Shown here one piece after another: positions 42,575 through 50,717 of a stretch of 64,000 nucleotides of DNA. The DNA comes from Pseudomonadales bacterium. Lineage in GTDB: Bacteria > Pseudomonadota > Gammaproteobacteria > Pseudomonadales > Azotimanducaceae. The position numbers were made by a program, and so were the translations under genes. Location: NCBI GenBank assembly GCA_028285415.1, contig JANQPF010000005.1, positions 372,001 through 436,000 of the forward strand, in the 5' to 3' direction. The notes under the pieces were generated by a model. That model worked only from the letters and a program-made list of their open reading frames with translations, made no database searches and was not told where the DNA came from. Position 1 is the stretch's first letter; the number at the start of each line of letters is the position of its first letter.

Positions 42575-43260
42575 GTCTCAATGGCGTCGGCAAACGCCTG
42601 CAGGCTGTCGAAGGTCCAGGTTGGGTTTGCTTCGACAGGCCGGGCGGCGCCGCGACTCGGGCGGTTTATCCATACGGTGTCCCAGCCTAGCTCGGTGGCT
42701 GGCAAAATATCGTGAAAGCGGCTCTGCGCAACGTGCAGGATAGGACCCTCGACCGCCGCCGCTGCGGCATCGAACATCGCGCGGTCCGGTTTGTACACGC
42801 CAACGTCACCGGCGGTGATGACATGGCTGAACGCGACGCCCAGCGTCTGCTGGCTGTGGGCAAATAGATCCGTGTCCACGTTCGAGACGATGGCCAGATC
42901 AAAGTGCTGTTCGAGCTGGCGCAGCGCATGGTGACTGTCGGCAAAGGCCGGCCAGTATTGAATGCTGTCGGCAAGCCCGGCCAGCACGTCGTCGGTCGGC
43001 GTAAAGCCGAGGCGCGTGGCGAAGCTCTGCATGACGCGGGACAGCACCTCAGCGTAGCTGCCGCCCTCAGCCTGTGCGGCGGGCTCGAGTTCGCTGAAGT
43101 AGGTCAGCACCCATTCGTCGATCACGTTGGCGTAGTAGCTCTGCAGCAGCGGCTGCAGATAGCCGAGGATACCGGTTTCCCAGTCGATGAGCGTCCCGTA
43201 GCAGTCGAACGTCAGAGATTTGTAGTCTGCGGCTTTGATTACCCTGTCCGCATTGCTCAC
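42571..43260 (-). CDS. HAD-superfamily hydrolase, haloacid-dehalogenase type II-like
   Basis: The 229-residue protein has the HAD motifs: nucleophile D19 in LTFDCYGTLIDWE, the IVSNVDT Ser/Asn, the GVYKPDRAMF lysine and a C-terminal acidic motif. The first motif has Tyr two residues after the Asp (D-C-Y-G-T), as in 2-haloacid dehalogenases and some phosphatases. Its position between the CULT and PTPS genes, with four-base overlaps on both sides, suggests it removes a phosphate or similar group from the same metabolite. Confidence 0.9.
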   Translation of the reverse strand: MSNADRVIKAADYKSLTFDCYGTLIDWETGILGYLQPLLQSYYANVIDEWVLTYFSELEPAAQAEGGSYAEVLSRVMQSFATRLGFTPTDDVLAGLADSIQYWPAFADSHHALRQLEQHFDLAIVSNVDTDLFAHSQQTLGVAFSHVITAGDVGVYKPDRAMFDAAAAAVEGPILHVAQSRFHDILPATELGWDTVWINRPSRGAARPVEANPTWTFDSLQAFADAIET

Positions 43261-43646
43261 GGTTCCTCCTGTATGCGATCAATGATGAGCCCGTAAAAAA
43301 AATCGTCCGTGTTGGCGAAATACCAGCCCAGGTGCGTATGGCACTCGCTGCAGCTCGCCAGGCGCCAGAAATAGCCCATGAACCAGGTGTCCGCCGCCTC
43401 TGCAGCGCCGGATATGTCGCACCCCAGAGCGTTGGCAAAACACCCTACATGAAAGCGGATGCCATGTGGATTCGTGAAGTGATGGGCGTGACTGCCGTTG
43501 ACCTCGATGCGCTCGGTGGCTTTCGAGATGACGTTCGAGCAAGTGGCGCAATAGATGAAACTTTTGTCATCTGTCTCCTCGATCTCTAACATCGACTTCA
43601 AACTGGGATCCAGCGTTGAAGCAGGCGGGTTGTCGACTTCGCTCAT
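43257..43646 (-). CDS. Single-domain CULT (cereblon/thalidomide-binding-like) protein
   Basis: The 129-residue protein has the cereblon CULT domain in full. Zinc-site cysteines are C33, C36, C99 and C102. The three cage tryptophans are W88, W94 and W108, spaced 6 and 14 residues as in human cereblon (W380, W386, W400), and F110 matches F402. N59-P60-H61-G62 falls at the place of human N351-P-H-G, 29 residues before the first Trp. The residue at human H378 is D86. Bacterial single-domain CULT proteins are known to bind cyclic imides and uridine; their role is unknown. It is the first gene of the operon and overlaps the HAD gene by ATGA. Confidence 0.88.
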   Translation of the reverse strand: MSEVDNPPASTLDPSLKSMLEIEETDDKSFIYCATCSNVISKATERIEVNGSHAHHFTNPHGIRFHVGCFANALGCDISGAAEAADTWFMGYFWRLASCSECHTHLGWYFANTDDFFYGLIIDRIQEEP

Positions 43647-43698
43647 GTTTCGTTACCAGCTGGCAGGACTGACAAATTACGTCTGCTCGGGCAAATAT

Positions 43699-44373
43699 AT
43701 GGCTCTGCAAACATTCTCTAGCATCTTCGAGCGCGCTGCCGAGCGCAAGGGTGGCGTATCTGCGCTGGAAGATTTGCTGGGCAAACCAAAAACCGCGGCT
43801 CAGTTGAAAAAGGTTGCCGACGGCGAGGTGCTGGCGGAAATGACCAAGTGTGTTTTCCGCTCGGGATTCGTCTGGAAGGTGATTGAAAACAAGTGGCCGG
43901 GATTCGAGAAGGCATTCCATGGTTTCGACGTGACCCGCTGCGCGATGCTCTCTGACGAAGAGATGGAAGCGTTGGCCGACAATGCGGAAATTGTGCGTAA
44001 CGCCAAGAAAATAGAAAGCGTCCGCAGGAACGCCCAGTATGTGCTCGACGTCAGGGGTGAGCACGGCAGCTTCGGTAATTACCTTGCCGCCTGGCCGGAG
44101 GATGACTTTATCGGTCTCTGGGATGAGCTCAAGAAGCGTGGCGACCGTCTGGGCGGGCAGACGGGACGGTTTTTCCTCCGTTTCATAGGCCGCGATACGC
44201 CGATGTTCTCGAAAGACGTTGTCAAGGCAATGATCGGTGCCGGCGTGGTCGACAAAGAGCCGACCGGGAAAGCTGCGCTCAACGCCACCCAGGAGGCGTT
44301 CAATCAATGGCGCGCGGAGAGCGGCCGTACATACACCGAAATCTCCCGCGTTCTCGCTTTGTCTGTGGACTGA
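43699..44373 (+). CDS. tag: DNA-3-methyladenine glycosylase I family protein
   Basis: The 224-residue protein has the Tag helical fold: FSSIFERAAERKGG, the central CVFRSGFVWKVIENKWPGFEKAFHGF region (the Trp-rich base pocket) and the later LRFIGRDTPMFSKDVVKAMIGAGV. It removes 3-methyladenine from DNA. Some key residues differ from E. coli Tag and the C-terminal zinc-finger cysteines are not seen, so it is a divergent member. ATG at 43699 is preferred because earlier in-frame ATGs would overlap the divergent CULT gene. map follows four bases after the stop. Confidence 0.85.
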   Translation: MALQTFSSIFERAAERKGGVSALEDLLGKPKTAAQLKKVADGEVLAEMTKCVFRSGFVWKVIENKWPGFEKAFHGFDVTRCAMLSDEEMEALADNAEIVRNAKKIESVRRNAQYVLDVRGEHGSFGNYLAAWPEDDFIGLWDELKKRGDRLGGQTGRFFLRFIGRDTPMFSKDVVKAMIGAGVVDKEPTGKAALNATQEAFNQWRAESGRTYTEISRVLALSVD

Positions 44374-44377
44374 ACCC

Positions 44378-45118
44378 ATGAATGCACGAACTCAAGCTCA
44401 CGTCGAAGGTATGCGATCTGCAGGCCGGGCCGTCCGCGCGGCGTTCGAAGAGATGGTATCGGCCTGTGAGCCGGGAATCACAACGGCAGCGCTGGATCGC
44501 GTCGGTGCGGCGGTGCTGGCGGAGCATGGCGCGCGCTCTGCGCCACAGCTCTATTACGATTTCCCCGGGGCCACGTGTATCTCTGTCAACGAAGAGGCGG
44601 CACATGGGATACCGGGGGAGCGAGAGATTCGCGAGGGTGACATGGTCAATATCGACGTCTCGGCAAACTTGAACGGATTTGTCGCCGATATGGGGCAGTC
44701 GTTTGTCGTGGGTCACGCCAGCGCAGAGCAGGCCCGACTTTGCGCTGCGGTCAGAGAGGCGGTGGAAAAAGCCATCAAGAAGGTGAGGAGCGGGCGGCCG
44801 CTGAACGTCATTGGAGCCACGGTGCAGCAGGTGGCCGACCGGGAAGGGTACGTGATCGTGCAAAACCTCGGCAGCCACGGCGTGGGACGCTCGATCCACG
44901 AGGAACCCTCCTACGTGCCGTTCGACAACCCCAGTGAAAGGCGCGTTCTCGAACGCGGGATGGTGCTCACGATCGAGCCTTTCTTCAGCACCGGTCCCGA
45001 ATGGGTCCACGAAGAGGACGACGGGTGGACGTTGTCCGTCCCGGAAGGGCAGATGGTTGCACAGTTTGAACACACGCTGATCGTGACTGATGCCGGGGCG
45101 GTGGTCGTCACGCAATAA
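44378..45118 (+). CDS. map: Type I methionine aminopeptidase
   Basis: The 246-residue enzyme removes initiator methionine. All five metal ligands are visible: D93 and D104 (NIDVSANLNGFVADMG), H167 (LGSHGVG), E200 (LTIEPFF) and E231 (QFEHT), together with substrate-contacting H76 (AAHGIP). It is a probable paralogue, since map usually sits beside rpsB, which is not here. The start is four bases after tag, suggesting a two-gene unit. Confidence 0.93.
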   Translation: MNARTQAHVEGMRSAGRAVRAAFEEMVSACEPGITTAALDRVGAAVLAEHGARSAPQLYYDFPGATCISVNEEAAHGIPGEREIREGDMVNIDVSANLNGFVADMGQSFVVGHASAEQARLCAAVREAVEKAIKKVRSGRPLNVIGATVQQVADREGYVIVQNLGSHGVGRSIHEEPSYVPFDNPSERRVLERGMVLTIEPFFSTGPEWVHEEDDGWTLSVPEGQMVAQFEHTLIVTDAGAVVVTQ

Positions 45119-45140
45119 ACCACAGAAATCCGGGGGGGAC

Positions 45141-46319
45141 ATGCGTTATCAGCTGAACGACGAACAGGCTGCGTTCAAATCTGAAGTGGAAGCGTTTCTG
45201 GCTGCTGAGCTGCCTGCAGAGATTGCCGGCAAGGTTCGCAGCGGAGCCGGGGTCAGTAAGGCGGAGCTGGCCGACTGGACGCGAACCTTGAACGCCCGCG
45301 GCTGGGCGGCGCCGAACTGGCCGGTTGCACATGGCGGCACGGGCTGGAATCTCATGCAGCGCCACATCTTCGACGTGGCCTGCCGGCAGGCGCATGCGCC
45401 GCAGCTCTCGGGTTTCGGCTTTAACATGGTTGGCCCCGCGATCATCAAGTATGGCACCCCGGCACAGCATGAGATGTTTCTGCCGAAGATCCTCAATGCG
45501 GATCTCTGGTTCTGCCAGGGGTACTCGGAGCCGCAGGCGGGGTCGGATCTTGCCAGCCTCGGCACGCGCGCTGAGCGCGACGGTGATGAATATGTCGTCA
45601 ACGGCCAGAAAATCTGGACGAGCGCTGCGGAAGATGCGGACTGGATTTTCTGCCTGGTGCGCACGAATTTCGACGTGCAGCAGCAGAAAGGAATCAGTTT
45701 CCTCCTGGTCGACATGACCTCGCCCGGAATCACCGTCGAGCCGCTGTATGCGTTCAACGGTAAAAGGCTGTGGAACCAGGTGTTTTTCGATGACGTGCGA
45801 GTGCCTGTGGATCAGCGGCTGGGAGAAGAAGACAAAGGCTGGACGGTTGCAAAGAGCCTCCTGGGGGATGAGCGGCTGCTCGTGTCCCGTGTCGCGGAGA
45901 ACAAGCGTGTTCTGAGTATCCTGCGCGCGGCACTTCAGGAGCAGCGTGCTGCCGGTATCAACCTGCCTGCGGGGCTCGATGCGGAAGCAGACGCCGTTGA
46001 GATTCGTCTACAGGCGTTGGAAATGACAAGCCTCAGAATTTTGAGCGAGGCAGATGCCGGTGGCCAGATTGGCGCAGAGCCTTCCATGCTGAAGCTCAAG
46101 GGTTCTGAGCTGGTGCAGGACCAGGATGAGCTTCTGTTTCGCCTGGCGGATCATCTGGCGCTGCCGAGTGACCGTAAGAATGCGCCGCGGGAGGGCTTTG
46201 GTCCGGCGTTTGCGGAGTACGCGGCGTCCGGACGCTACCACCACCGGGGATACACCATTGCCGGTGGCTCCTCTGAGGTGCAGCACAACATCATTGCCAA
46301 ACAGGTATTGGGATTATGA
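45141..46319 (+). CDS. Acyl-CoA dehydrogenase
   Basis: The 392-residue flavoenzyme oxidises an acyl-CoA thioester. FAD/substrate motifs are QGYSEPQAGSDLASLGTRAERDGDEYVVNGQKIWTSA in the middle domain and the C-terminal YTIAGGSSEVQHNIIAKQVLGL segment, where G-G-S-S-E-V-Q is the family's FAD-contact motif. ATG at 45141 has GGGGGGGAC upstream. The YeeE/YedE gene overlaps its stop by four bases, an unusual partner. Confidence 0.93.
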   Translation: MRYQLNDEQAAFKSEVEAFLAAELPAEIAGKVRSGAGVSKAELADWTRTLNARGWAAPNWPVAHGGTGWNLMQRHIFDVACRQAHAPQLSGFGFNMVGPAIIKYGTPAQHEMFLPKILNADLWFCQGYSEPQAGSDLASLGTRAERDGDEYVVNGQKIWTSAAEDADWIFCLVRTNFDVQQQKGISFLLVDMTSPGITVEPLYAFNGKRLWNQVFFDDVRVPVDQRLGEEDKGWTVAKSLLGDERLLVSRVAENKRVLSILRAALQEQRAAGINLPAGLDAEADAVEIRLQALEMTSLRILSEADAGGQIGAEPSMLKLKGSELVQDQDELLFRLADHLALPSDRKNAPREGFGPAFAEYAASGRYHHRGYTIAGGSSEVQHNIIAKQVLGL

Positions 46320-46714
46320 TTTCAGCGGTAATAGGTGGCAGCCTGATCGGGCTTGCCGCGGTGTGGCTGTATTTGAGCCTCGGGCGTATCGCAGGCATCA
46401 GCGGGATTGCCGCGAACGCGCTGAAGGCAAATGCCTGGCCGCTGATGTTTGTTGTCGGGTTGGGCGCCGGTGGCTGGCTCGCCTATGCGTTGACGGGCGG
46501 TCGGCCTCAAGTCAGCCTCGACGAGAACCAGGCGCTCTGGCTGATCGCGGCCGGTATTATCGTAGGCATTGGCACCCGGCTGGGTTCCGGCTGCACCAGC
46601 GGTCACGGTGTGTGCGGAGTGTCCCGGCTTTCCAGGCGTTCAATCGTCGCTACCCTGGTGTTTCTTGGCGTGGGCATGCTTGTTGCAACAACCGTTGCCG
46701 GGGTGCTCTCATGA
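46316..46714 (+). CDS. YeeE/YedE family membrane protein (N-terminal half type)
   Basis: The 132-residue protein has three or four membrane helices and the conserved RLGSGCTSGHGVCGVSRLSRRS motif (about residues 88-110), whose Cys residues are linked to thiosulfate or sulfur-compound transport in the YeeE family. It forms a pair with the next gene, which holds the second half motif. ATG overlaps the acyl-CoA dehydrogenase stop. Confidence 0.9.
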   Translation: MISAVIGGSLIGLAAVWLYLSLGRIAGISGIAANALKANAWPLMFVVGLGAGGWLAYALTGGRPQVSLDENQALWLIAAGIIVGIGTRLGSGCTSGHGVCGVSRLSRRSIVATLVFLGVGMLVATTVAGVLS

Positions 46715-47145
46715 AAAACGTCAGCGCGCTCGTGGCAGGTATGCTCTTTGGCGCGGGGCTCGTGATTGCAGGTATGACCAATCCGGCAAAAGTGCTGGCC
46801 TTTCTCACGCTCGGTGCGGGCTGGGATGCCACGCTGATTTTTGTGCTGGGCGCCGCCGTGATCGTGGCCGCCACGGGTTACGCGCTGGTCGGTCGCCGCG
46901 CCTCTCCGCTTTTCGATGACGAGTTCCATGCGCCTGCAAGCACTGTGATCGATGCGCGGCTCATAGGCGGAGCCGCGCTTTTTGGCGTCGGGTGGGGGCT
47001 TTCCGGTTTCTGTCCAGGGCCGGCTATTGTCGGCGCGCTGACGCTGGATATTCGAGCGGTCGTTTTTCTGATCGCCTTTGTGGTCGGCGTTCTGGCCTAC
47101 GAGCGCCTGCTGGCACCGCCCGTGGCAACCCGCGTCGACGGCTGA
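46711..47145 (+). CDS. YeeE/YedE (DUF6691-like) family membrane protein
   Basis: The 144-residue protein has four membrane helices and the matching half motif GWGLSGFCPGPAIVGAL (about residues 97-113), plus LFGAGLVIAGMTNPAKV at the N-terminus. Together with the upstream gene it would form a sulfur-compound channel or transporter, split over two genes. ATGA overlap with the upstream stop shows they are co-translated. Confidence 0.9.
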   Translation: MKNVSALVAGMLFGAGLVIAGMTNPAKVLAFLTLGAGWDATLIFVLGAAVIVAATGYALVGRRASPLFDDEFHAPASTVIDARLIGGAALFGVGWGLSGFCPGPAIVGALTLDIRAVVFLIAFVVGVLAYERLLAPPVATRVDG

Positions 47146-47571
47146 TCAGCGCTCCAGGTTACGGTCCGCGAGGGGCAGAATACGGGAATCCCACACGGCT
47201 GCCGTGCGGTGTCCCACGCCGGCCAGGTACGCCTCGTTGGTGGCAAAGGCGATGAAGTCTTCGACGGACGCCTGGCGTACCAGCATCGCCACGTCCCATC
47301 CCTCACCCTCGGGCCCGATGAAGTAGTCGCCGCCATCGCCGAGGTACATGAGCTCACCACCGGTTGCCTCGAGGTAGGGCAGCGTGTGCGCAATGTAGCG
47401 ATCGTAAGCCTCATGCCCCGAGATGGAGTTTTGCGGTGCAAGCTCGGGGAAGCCCGTGTAGTCCGCTACCTCTCTGAGACGGAGCAGGTTCAGCATGGTG
47501 AGCGGCCCGGCAAACTGGCGCCCGAAGAGGGCTACTGCCGTAGCGTCGGTGGGGTCGAGATAGGTGGTCAT
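47146..47571 (-). CDS. DUF1330-like alpha-beta barrel protein
   Basis: The 141-residue product resembles dimeric ferredoxin-like DUF1330 proteins: GPLTMLNLLRLREVADY, GHEAYDRYIAHTLPYLEATGGELMYLG and a C-terminal RQASVEDFIAFATNEAYLAGVGHR helix. Function is unknown. The ATG overlaps the upstream SRPBCC gene (ATGA), making it the last gene of a three-gene run 48139 to 47146. It ends one base from the convergent YeeE/YedE gene. Confidence 0.8.
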   Translation of the reverse strand: MTTYLDPTDATAVALFGRQFAGPLTMLNLLRLREVADYTGFPELAPQNSISGHEAYDRYIAHTLPYLEATGGELMYLGDGGDYFIGPEGEGWDVAMLVRQASVEDFIAFATNEAYLAGVGHRTAAVWDSRILPLADRNLER

Positions 47572-47969
47572 GACCCGCCGGTCCGAGCCTCGACGTGTTC
47601 GACAAATCCATTCACGTAGCTGTCCCACCCCGTCGCGTGGTTGTCGAAGGCTTCCTGCGTCGTGAACTCACCGTGGACGATGTGCACTGCCGTGCCATCG
47701 GCGTTTTCGGTGAAGGTGACCGACACGACGCTTTCGGCGTCATCACCGTCCCATAACCACGAGTATTTGAGCGCTTTGCCCGGGTCAACCTCGGCAAACG
47801 TGCCGTTCATGCTGAAACCTCCGGGCATGACGAGCTGGTAGACGCCGCCAACGCGCGGGTCGATGTTCATGGACGCCGCCGGGGCGATAACGGTCTCATT
47901 CGAAATCCAGTGGGCGTAGGTGGTTGCGGCATCAAATGGGACTTGGTAGGTCTTCTCAAACGTGCTCAT
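47568..47969 (-). CDS. SRPBCC (AHSA1) domain protein
   Basis: The 133-residue protein has the AHSA1 pattern: VPFDAATTYAHWISNETVIAPAA, RVGGVYQLVMPGGFSMNGTFAEVDPGKALKYSW and a C-terminal helix GWDSYVNGFVEHVEA. It is probably a ligand-binding cavity protein. ATG at 47969 overlaps the stop of a short upstream gene (ATGA) and its own stop overlaps the DUF1330-like gene, so the three are coupled. Confidence 0.88.
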   Translation of the reverse strand: MSTFEKTYQVPFDAATTYAHWISNETVIAPAASMNIDPRVGGVYQLVMPGGFSMNGTFAEVDPGKALKYSWLWDGDDAESVVSVTFTENADGTAVHIVHGEFTTQEAFDNHATGWDSYVNGFVEHVEARTGGS

Positions 47970-48139
47970 GGTCCGGGCTCCCGGTTGTGACGAATACAGA
48001 AATAGGCCAGTGGGATGGCCAGCGGACCGAAGAGCACCGCTGCGGCGATCCATGGCGCGGCACTTGCGCCCCGGCGCTTTGCAATCCAGTGACAGACTCC
48101 GGCGGAAACGATGCAGAGGATGACGAGGGCGTAGATCAT
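47966..48139 (-). CDS. Small hydrophobic protein (57 residues)
   Basis: A minus-strand frame from ATG 48139 to TGA 47966 encodes 57 residues with two hydrophobic helices (YALVILCIVSAGVCHWIA and APWIAAAVLFGPLAIPLAYF) split by a basic K-R-R-G loop. AAGGA lies nine bases before the ATG and the stop overlaps the SRPBCC start by ATGA, both good signs of a real gene. It is probably a small inner-membrane protein; function unknown. Confidence 0.65.
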   Translation of the reverse strand: MIYALVILCIVSAGVCHWIAKRRGASAAPWIAAAVLFGPLAIPLAYFCIRHNREPGP

Positions 48140-48210
48140 GTCGCCGGTTCCTTGTCGTGCAGCTATACAAAGTGTGCCATGATTTCAGCAAGACGGTGCG
48201 GAATTTGAGC

Positions 48211-48627
48211 ATGAGCAAAAACCCACCAACCGGCATGCCGCGGGTGCTGGCGCGGGTCACCTATGACAACGTAGAGGCTGCCTGTGCGTATCTGTGTCGC
48301 ACGTTTGGCTTTTCGGAACACACGGAAAGCCGCGTGCTCGGCGCCGATGGCACGCTGAGTCTGACCGAGCTTGTCGTGGCTGACAGCCGCATCATGCTCG
48401 GGAAAAGCGGCAATCACGGTCAGCGAAGTCCGCAACAGATCAATGGCAACACGCAGATGCTCATCGTGTACATCGATGACGTCGATGGGCACCATGATCG
48501 AGCGGTGCGTGCCGGCGCCAAAATCCTGATGGCGCTGAATGATGCACCCTGGGGTGATCGACGCTACGAAACGGAAGATTGTGAAGGTCATCGCTGGGCG
48601 TTTCATGAACATCTCGGCGGTGGTTAG
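48211..48627 (+). CDS. VOC (glyoxalase/bleomycin-resistance) family protein
   Basis: The 138-residue protein has the VOC paired beta-alpha-beta fold: VLARVTYDNVEAACAYLCRTFGFSE, then MLIVYIDDVDGHHDRAVRAGAKILMALNDAPWGDRRYETEDCEGHRWAFHEHL, the C-terminal DxEGHxWxF pattern of this group. Metal ligands cannot be fixed with certainty. It lies 72 bases from the divergent small membrane-protein gene and four bases before the P450. Confidence 0.88.
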   Translation: MSKNPPTGMPRVLARVTYDNVEAACAYLCRTFGFSEHTESRVLGADGTLSLTELVVADSRIMLGKSGNHGQRSPQQINGNTQMLIVYIDDVDGHHDRAVRAGAKILMALNDAPWGDRRYETEDCEGHRWAFHEHLGGG

Positions 48628-48630
48628 CGC

Positions 48631-49833
48631 GTGGGTCTAGAGGATTTCGATTTCGGCAATCTGCCGGATGCTTTCTATGACGATCCGTACCCAACGTATT
48701 GCCTGCTCCGACAGGAGAGCCCGACGTTGAGACTGCCCGACGGCGGATTGCTGCTGACGCGTTATGACGATCTGAATCGTGTTTATCGAGACGCGCGTGG
48801 ATTCAGCTCGGACAAGCGCACCCAGTTTGCACCGGTTTTCGGCGAAGATTCGCCGCTTTTTGAGCACCATACGACGAGCCTCGTCTTCAATGATCCACCG
48901 CTGCACACACGCGTGCGGAAAGCCATTGGCAACGCGCTCTCCATGCGCATGGTGGAAATCATGCGGCTGGATCTCGAGCGTCTGGTGGATGGCCTGCTGG
49001 ATCAGTTCAGCACTGGTGCGGAAGTGGACCTCATTGCGGACTTTGCGGCGGCAATCCCGGTGGCGATCATCGGCGATCTTCTGGGCGTGCCCGTTGACGA
49101 GCGTGGACCGTTGAGGCGCTGGTCGCTGGCGATCCTGGGTGCGCTGGAGGCGGCACCCGGCGCATCACAGCTCGACGAAGGCAATGCCTGCGTGCGCGAG
49201 TTCCTCGATTACCTGGAAGAACTCGTTCGCGATCGGCGCGAACGCATGCGCTCTGCGGATGACGACATCATGGCGCGTCTCATCCGCTACGAGGCTGACG
49301 GCTACCGCCTTGACGGTGCGGAACTTTATCACCAGTGCATCTTTCTGCTGAACGCGGGACACGAAACCACCACCAATCTCATTGGCAACAGCGCGGAGCT
49401 CCTGCTCAGACTGGGGCACGTGCGGGCCGCGCTCGAAGCGGATCCACACCTCATCGACACTTTCATCGAAGAGGCGCTGCGCTTTGAAAGCCCCAATCAG
49501 CTCGGCAACCGCACGGCGGTTGCCGACTGCCGTATCGCAGATGTTGATGTGCCGGCGGGTACCGTTTTGACGCTCTGTATTGGCGCTGCCAATCGTGATC
49601 CGCTGCAGTTTGACGCCGCCGATACGTTCGACATCGAGCGCAATCCGAATCCCCATCTCGCCTTCGGCGCCGGTATTCACACTTGTGCAGGGTTGCACGT
49701 GGCCAGGCTCGAAGCCCGCACGGCGCTACTGCGCTTGATGGAGAGATTTCCGGGTTTCCAGGCGGCAGGGCAGCCGGAGCGGGCCCGCCGCGCACGTTTT
49801 CGCGGTTTTGCCACATTGCCGGTGCGGCTTTAG
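48631..49833 (+). CDS. Cytochrome P450
   Basis: The 400-residue haem enzyme has all P450 marks: the I-helix AGHETTTN oxygen-activation motif (about residues 248-255), ExxR at E281-A-L-R284, and the haem loop FGAGIHTCAGLH with C352 as the iron ligand. It is soluble, bacterial class I, and needs a ferredoxin and ferredoxin reductase. A matching reductase is at 51124, but no ferredoxin is encoded in between. GTG start at 48631, four bases after the VOC gene. Confidence 0.95.
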   Translation: MGLEDFDFGNLPDAFYDDPYPTYCLLRQESPTLRLPDGGLLLTRYDDLNRVYRDARGFSSDKRTQFAPVFGEDSPLFEHHTTSLVFNDPPLHTRVRKAIGNALSMRMVEIMRLDLERLVDGLLDQFSTGAEVDLIADFAAAIPVAIIGDLLGVPVDERGPLRRWSLAILGALEAAPGASQLDEGNACVREFLDYLEELVRDRRERMRSADDDIMARLIRYEADGYRLDGAELYHQCIFLLNAGHETTTNLIGNSAELLLRLGHVRAALEADPHLIDTFIEEALRFESPNQLGNRTAVADCRIADVDVPAGTVLTLCIGAANRDPLQFDAADTFDIERNPNPHLAFGAGIHTCAGLHVARLEARTALLRLMERFPGFQAAGQPERARRARFRGFATLPVRL

Positions 49834-49839
49834 AGCAAA

Positions 49840-50367
49840 CTAGTCCAGCTCGTGCAGCCAGCTTGCGTGACGGGGCGCGCGTCTGGTCCGGGACCACTCT
49901 TCCAGCATGTCGTCGGCAACCTCGTGCAGCATCTGCATCTGCTCGGGTGTGCCTTTGTCTGCGGCAAGCTCCAGGCGGTGCCCGTTCGGGTCGAAGAAAT
50001 AGATGCTGTCGAAGATGCCGTGGTTCACCGGTCCAAGCACGTCGATGCCGGCTGCCGTGAGGCGCTCTCTGGCGGCCATCAGCTCATCGTGGCTCGCCAC
50101 GCGAAAGGCAATGTGCTGTACCCATTCCGGCGTATTCCGGTCGCGGTCCATGTCCGGTGAGTTGGGCAGCTCAAAAAAAGCCAGGACGTTGCCGTTGCCG
50201 ACGTCCATGAAGACGTGCATGTAAGGATCGTCCTCGCCGGTGGAGGGCACACGATCCTCTGCAATGGCCAGTTGAAAATCCATGTTGAGCATGTCGCGAT
50301 AAAAGCGCACGGTCTCCGCCGCGTCGTTGCAGCGGTAGGCGACGTGATGAAAACCCTCTGTCTGCAT
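49840..50367 (-). CDS. VOC family dioxygenase-like protein
   Basis: The 175-residue protein is an extradiol-dioxygenase-type VOC member: FHHVAYRCNDAAETVRFYRDMLN at the N-terminus, WVQHIAFRVASHDELMAARERLTAAGIDVLGPVNHG, and SIYFFDPNGHRLELAAD, giving a 2-His-1-Glu metal site (His in FHHVA, His in WVQHIAF, Glu in HRLELA). It probably cleaves or isomerises an aromatic ring or similar. ATG at 50367 has AGGGG upstream; a TTG at 50391 is less likely. It is convergent with the P450 gene. Confidence 0.88.
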   Translation of the reverse strand: MQTEGFHHVAYRCNDAAETVRFYRDMLNMDFQLAIAEDRVPSTGEDDPYMHVFMDVGNGNVLAFFELPNSPDMDRDRNTPEWVQHIAFRVASHDELMAARERLTAAGIDVLGPVNHGIFDSIYFFDPNGHRLELAADKGTPEQMQMLHEVADDMLEEWSRTRRAPRHASWLHELD

Positions 50368-50387
50368 TCGATGCCCCTTGTCTTCAG

Positions 50388-50714
50388 TCAATCTGCCAGC
50401 CAGCGCTCGGCGGCGTTGATATCCGGAAAGAAGCGGATGACCGGGTGACTGCGGTGATCGACCATGAGCTCATCGAGACGCGGCCCGTATGGATGATCCG
50501 GTTTGACGACAAACGCGACGCGGAATCCGTAGTTCACGAACTTCTGCATGATCTCCCCGGCGATGCCGTTGCGAAGCTCAAAAAACTCTGGATGCAGATC
50601 GGTCTCTTCGAAAACACAGCCCGGCAGCCCCAGCGCCATGGCGTCCAGCGCGTTGCTGGCATCGTGGAGCTCGAGATTGTGGTCGCTCGCGCGCAGCGAG
50701 GCCGTATCGTTCAT
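50388..50714 (-). CDS. DUF4180 domain protein
   Basis: The 108-residue protein matches DUF4180: an N-terminal segment, CVFEETDLHPEFFELRNGIAGEIMQKFVNYGFRVAFVV, then SHPVIRFFPDINAAERWL. It has no known function. It begins three bases after the DUF2784 gene and ends 20 bases before the VOC gene's ATG, all on the minus strand, so the set 51092-49840 is probably one transcript. Confidence 0.85.
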   Translation of the reverse strand: MNDTASLRASDHNLELHDASNALDAMALGLPGCVFEETDLHPEFFELRNGIAGEIMQKFVNYGFRVAFVVKPDHPYGPRLDELMVDHRSHPVIRFFPDINAAERWLAD

Positions 50715-50717
50715 CTG

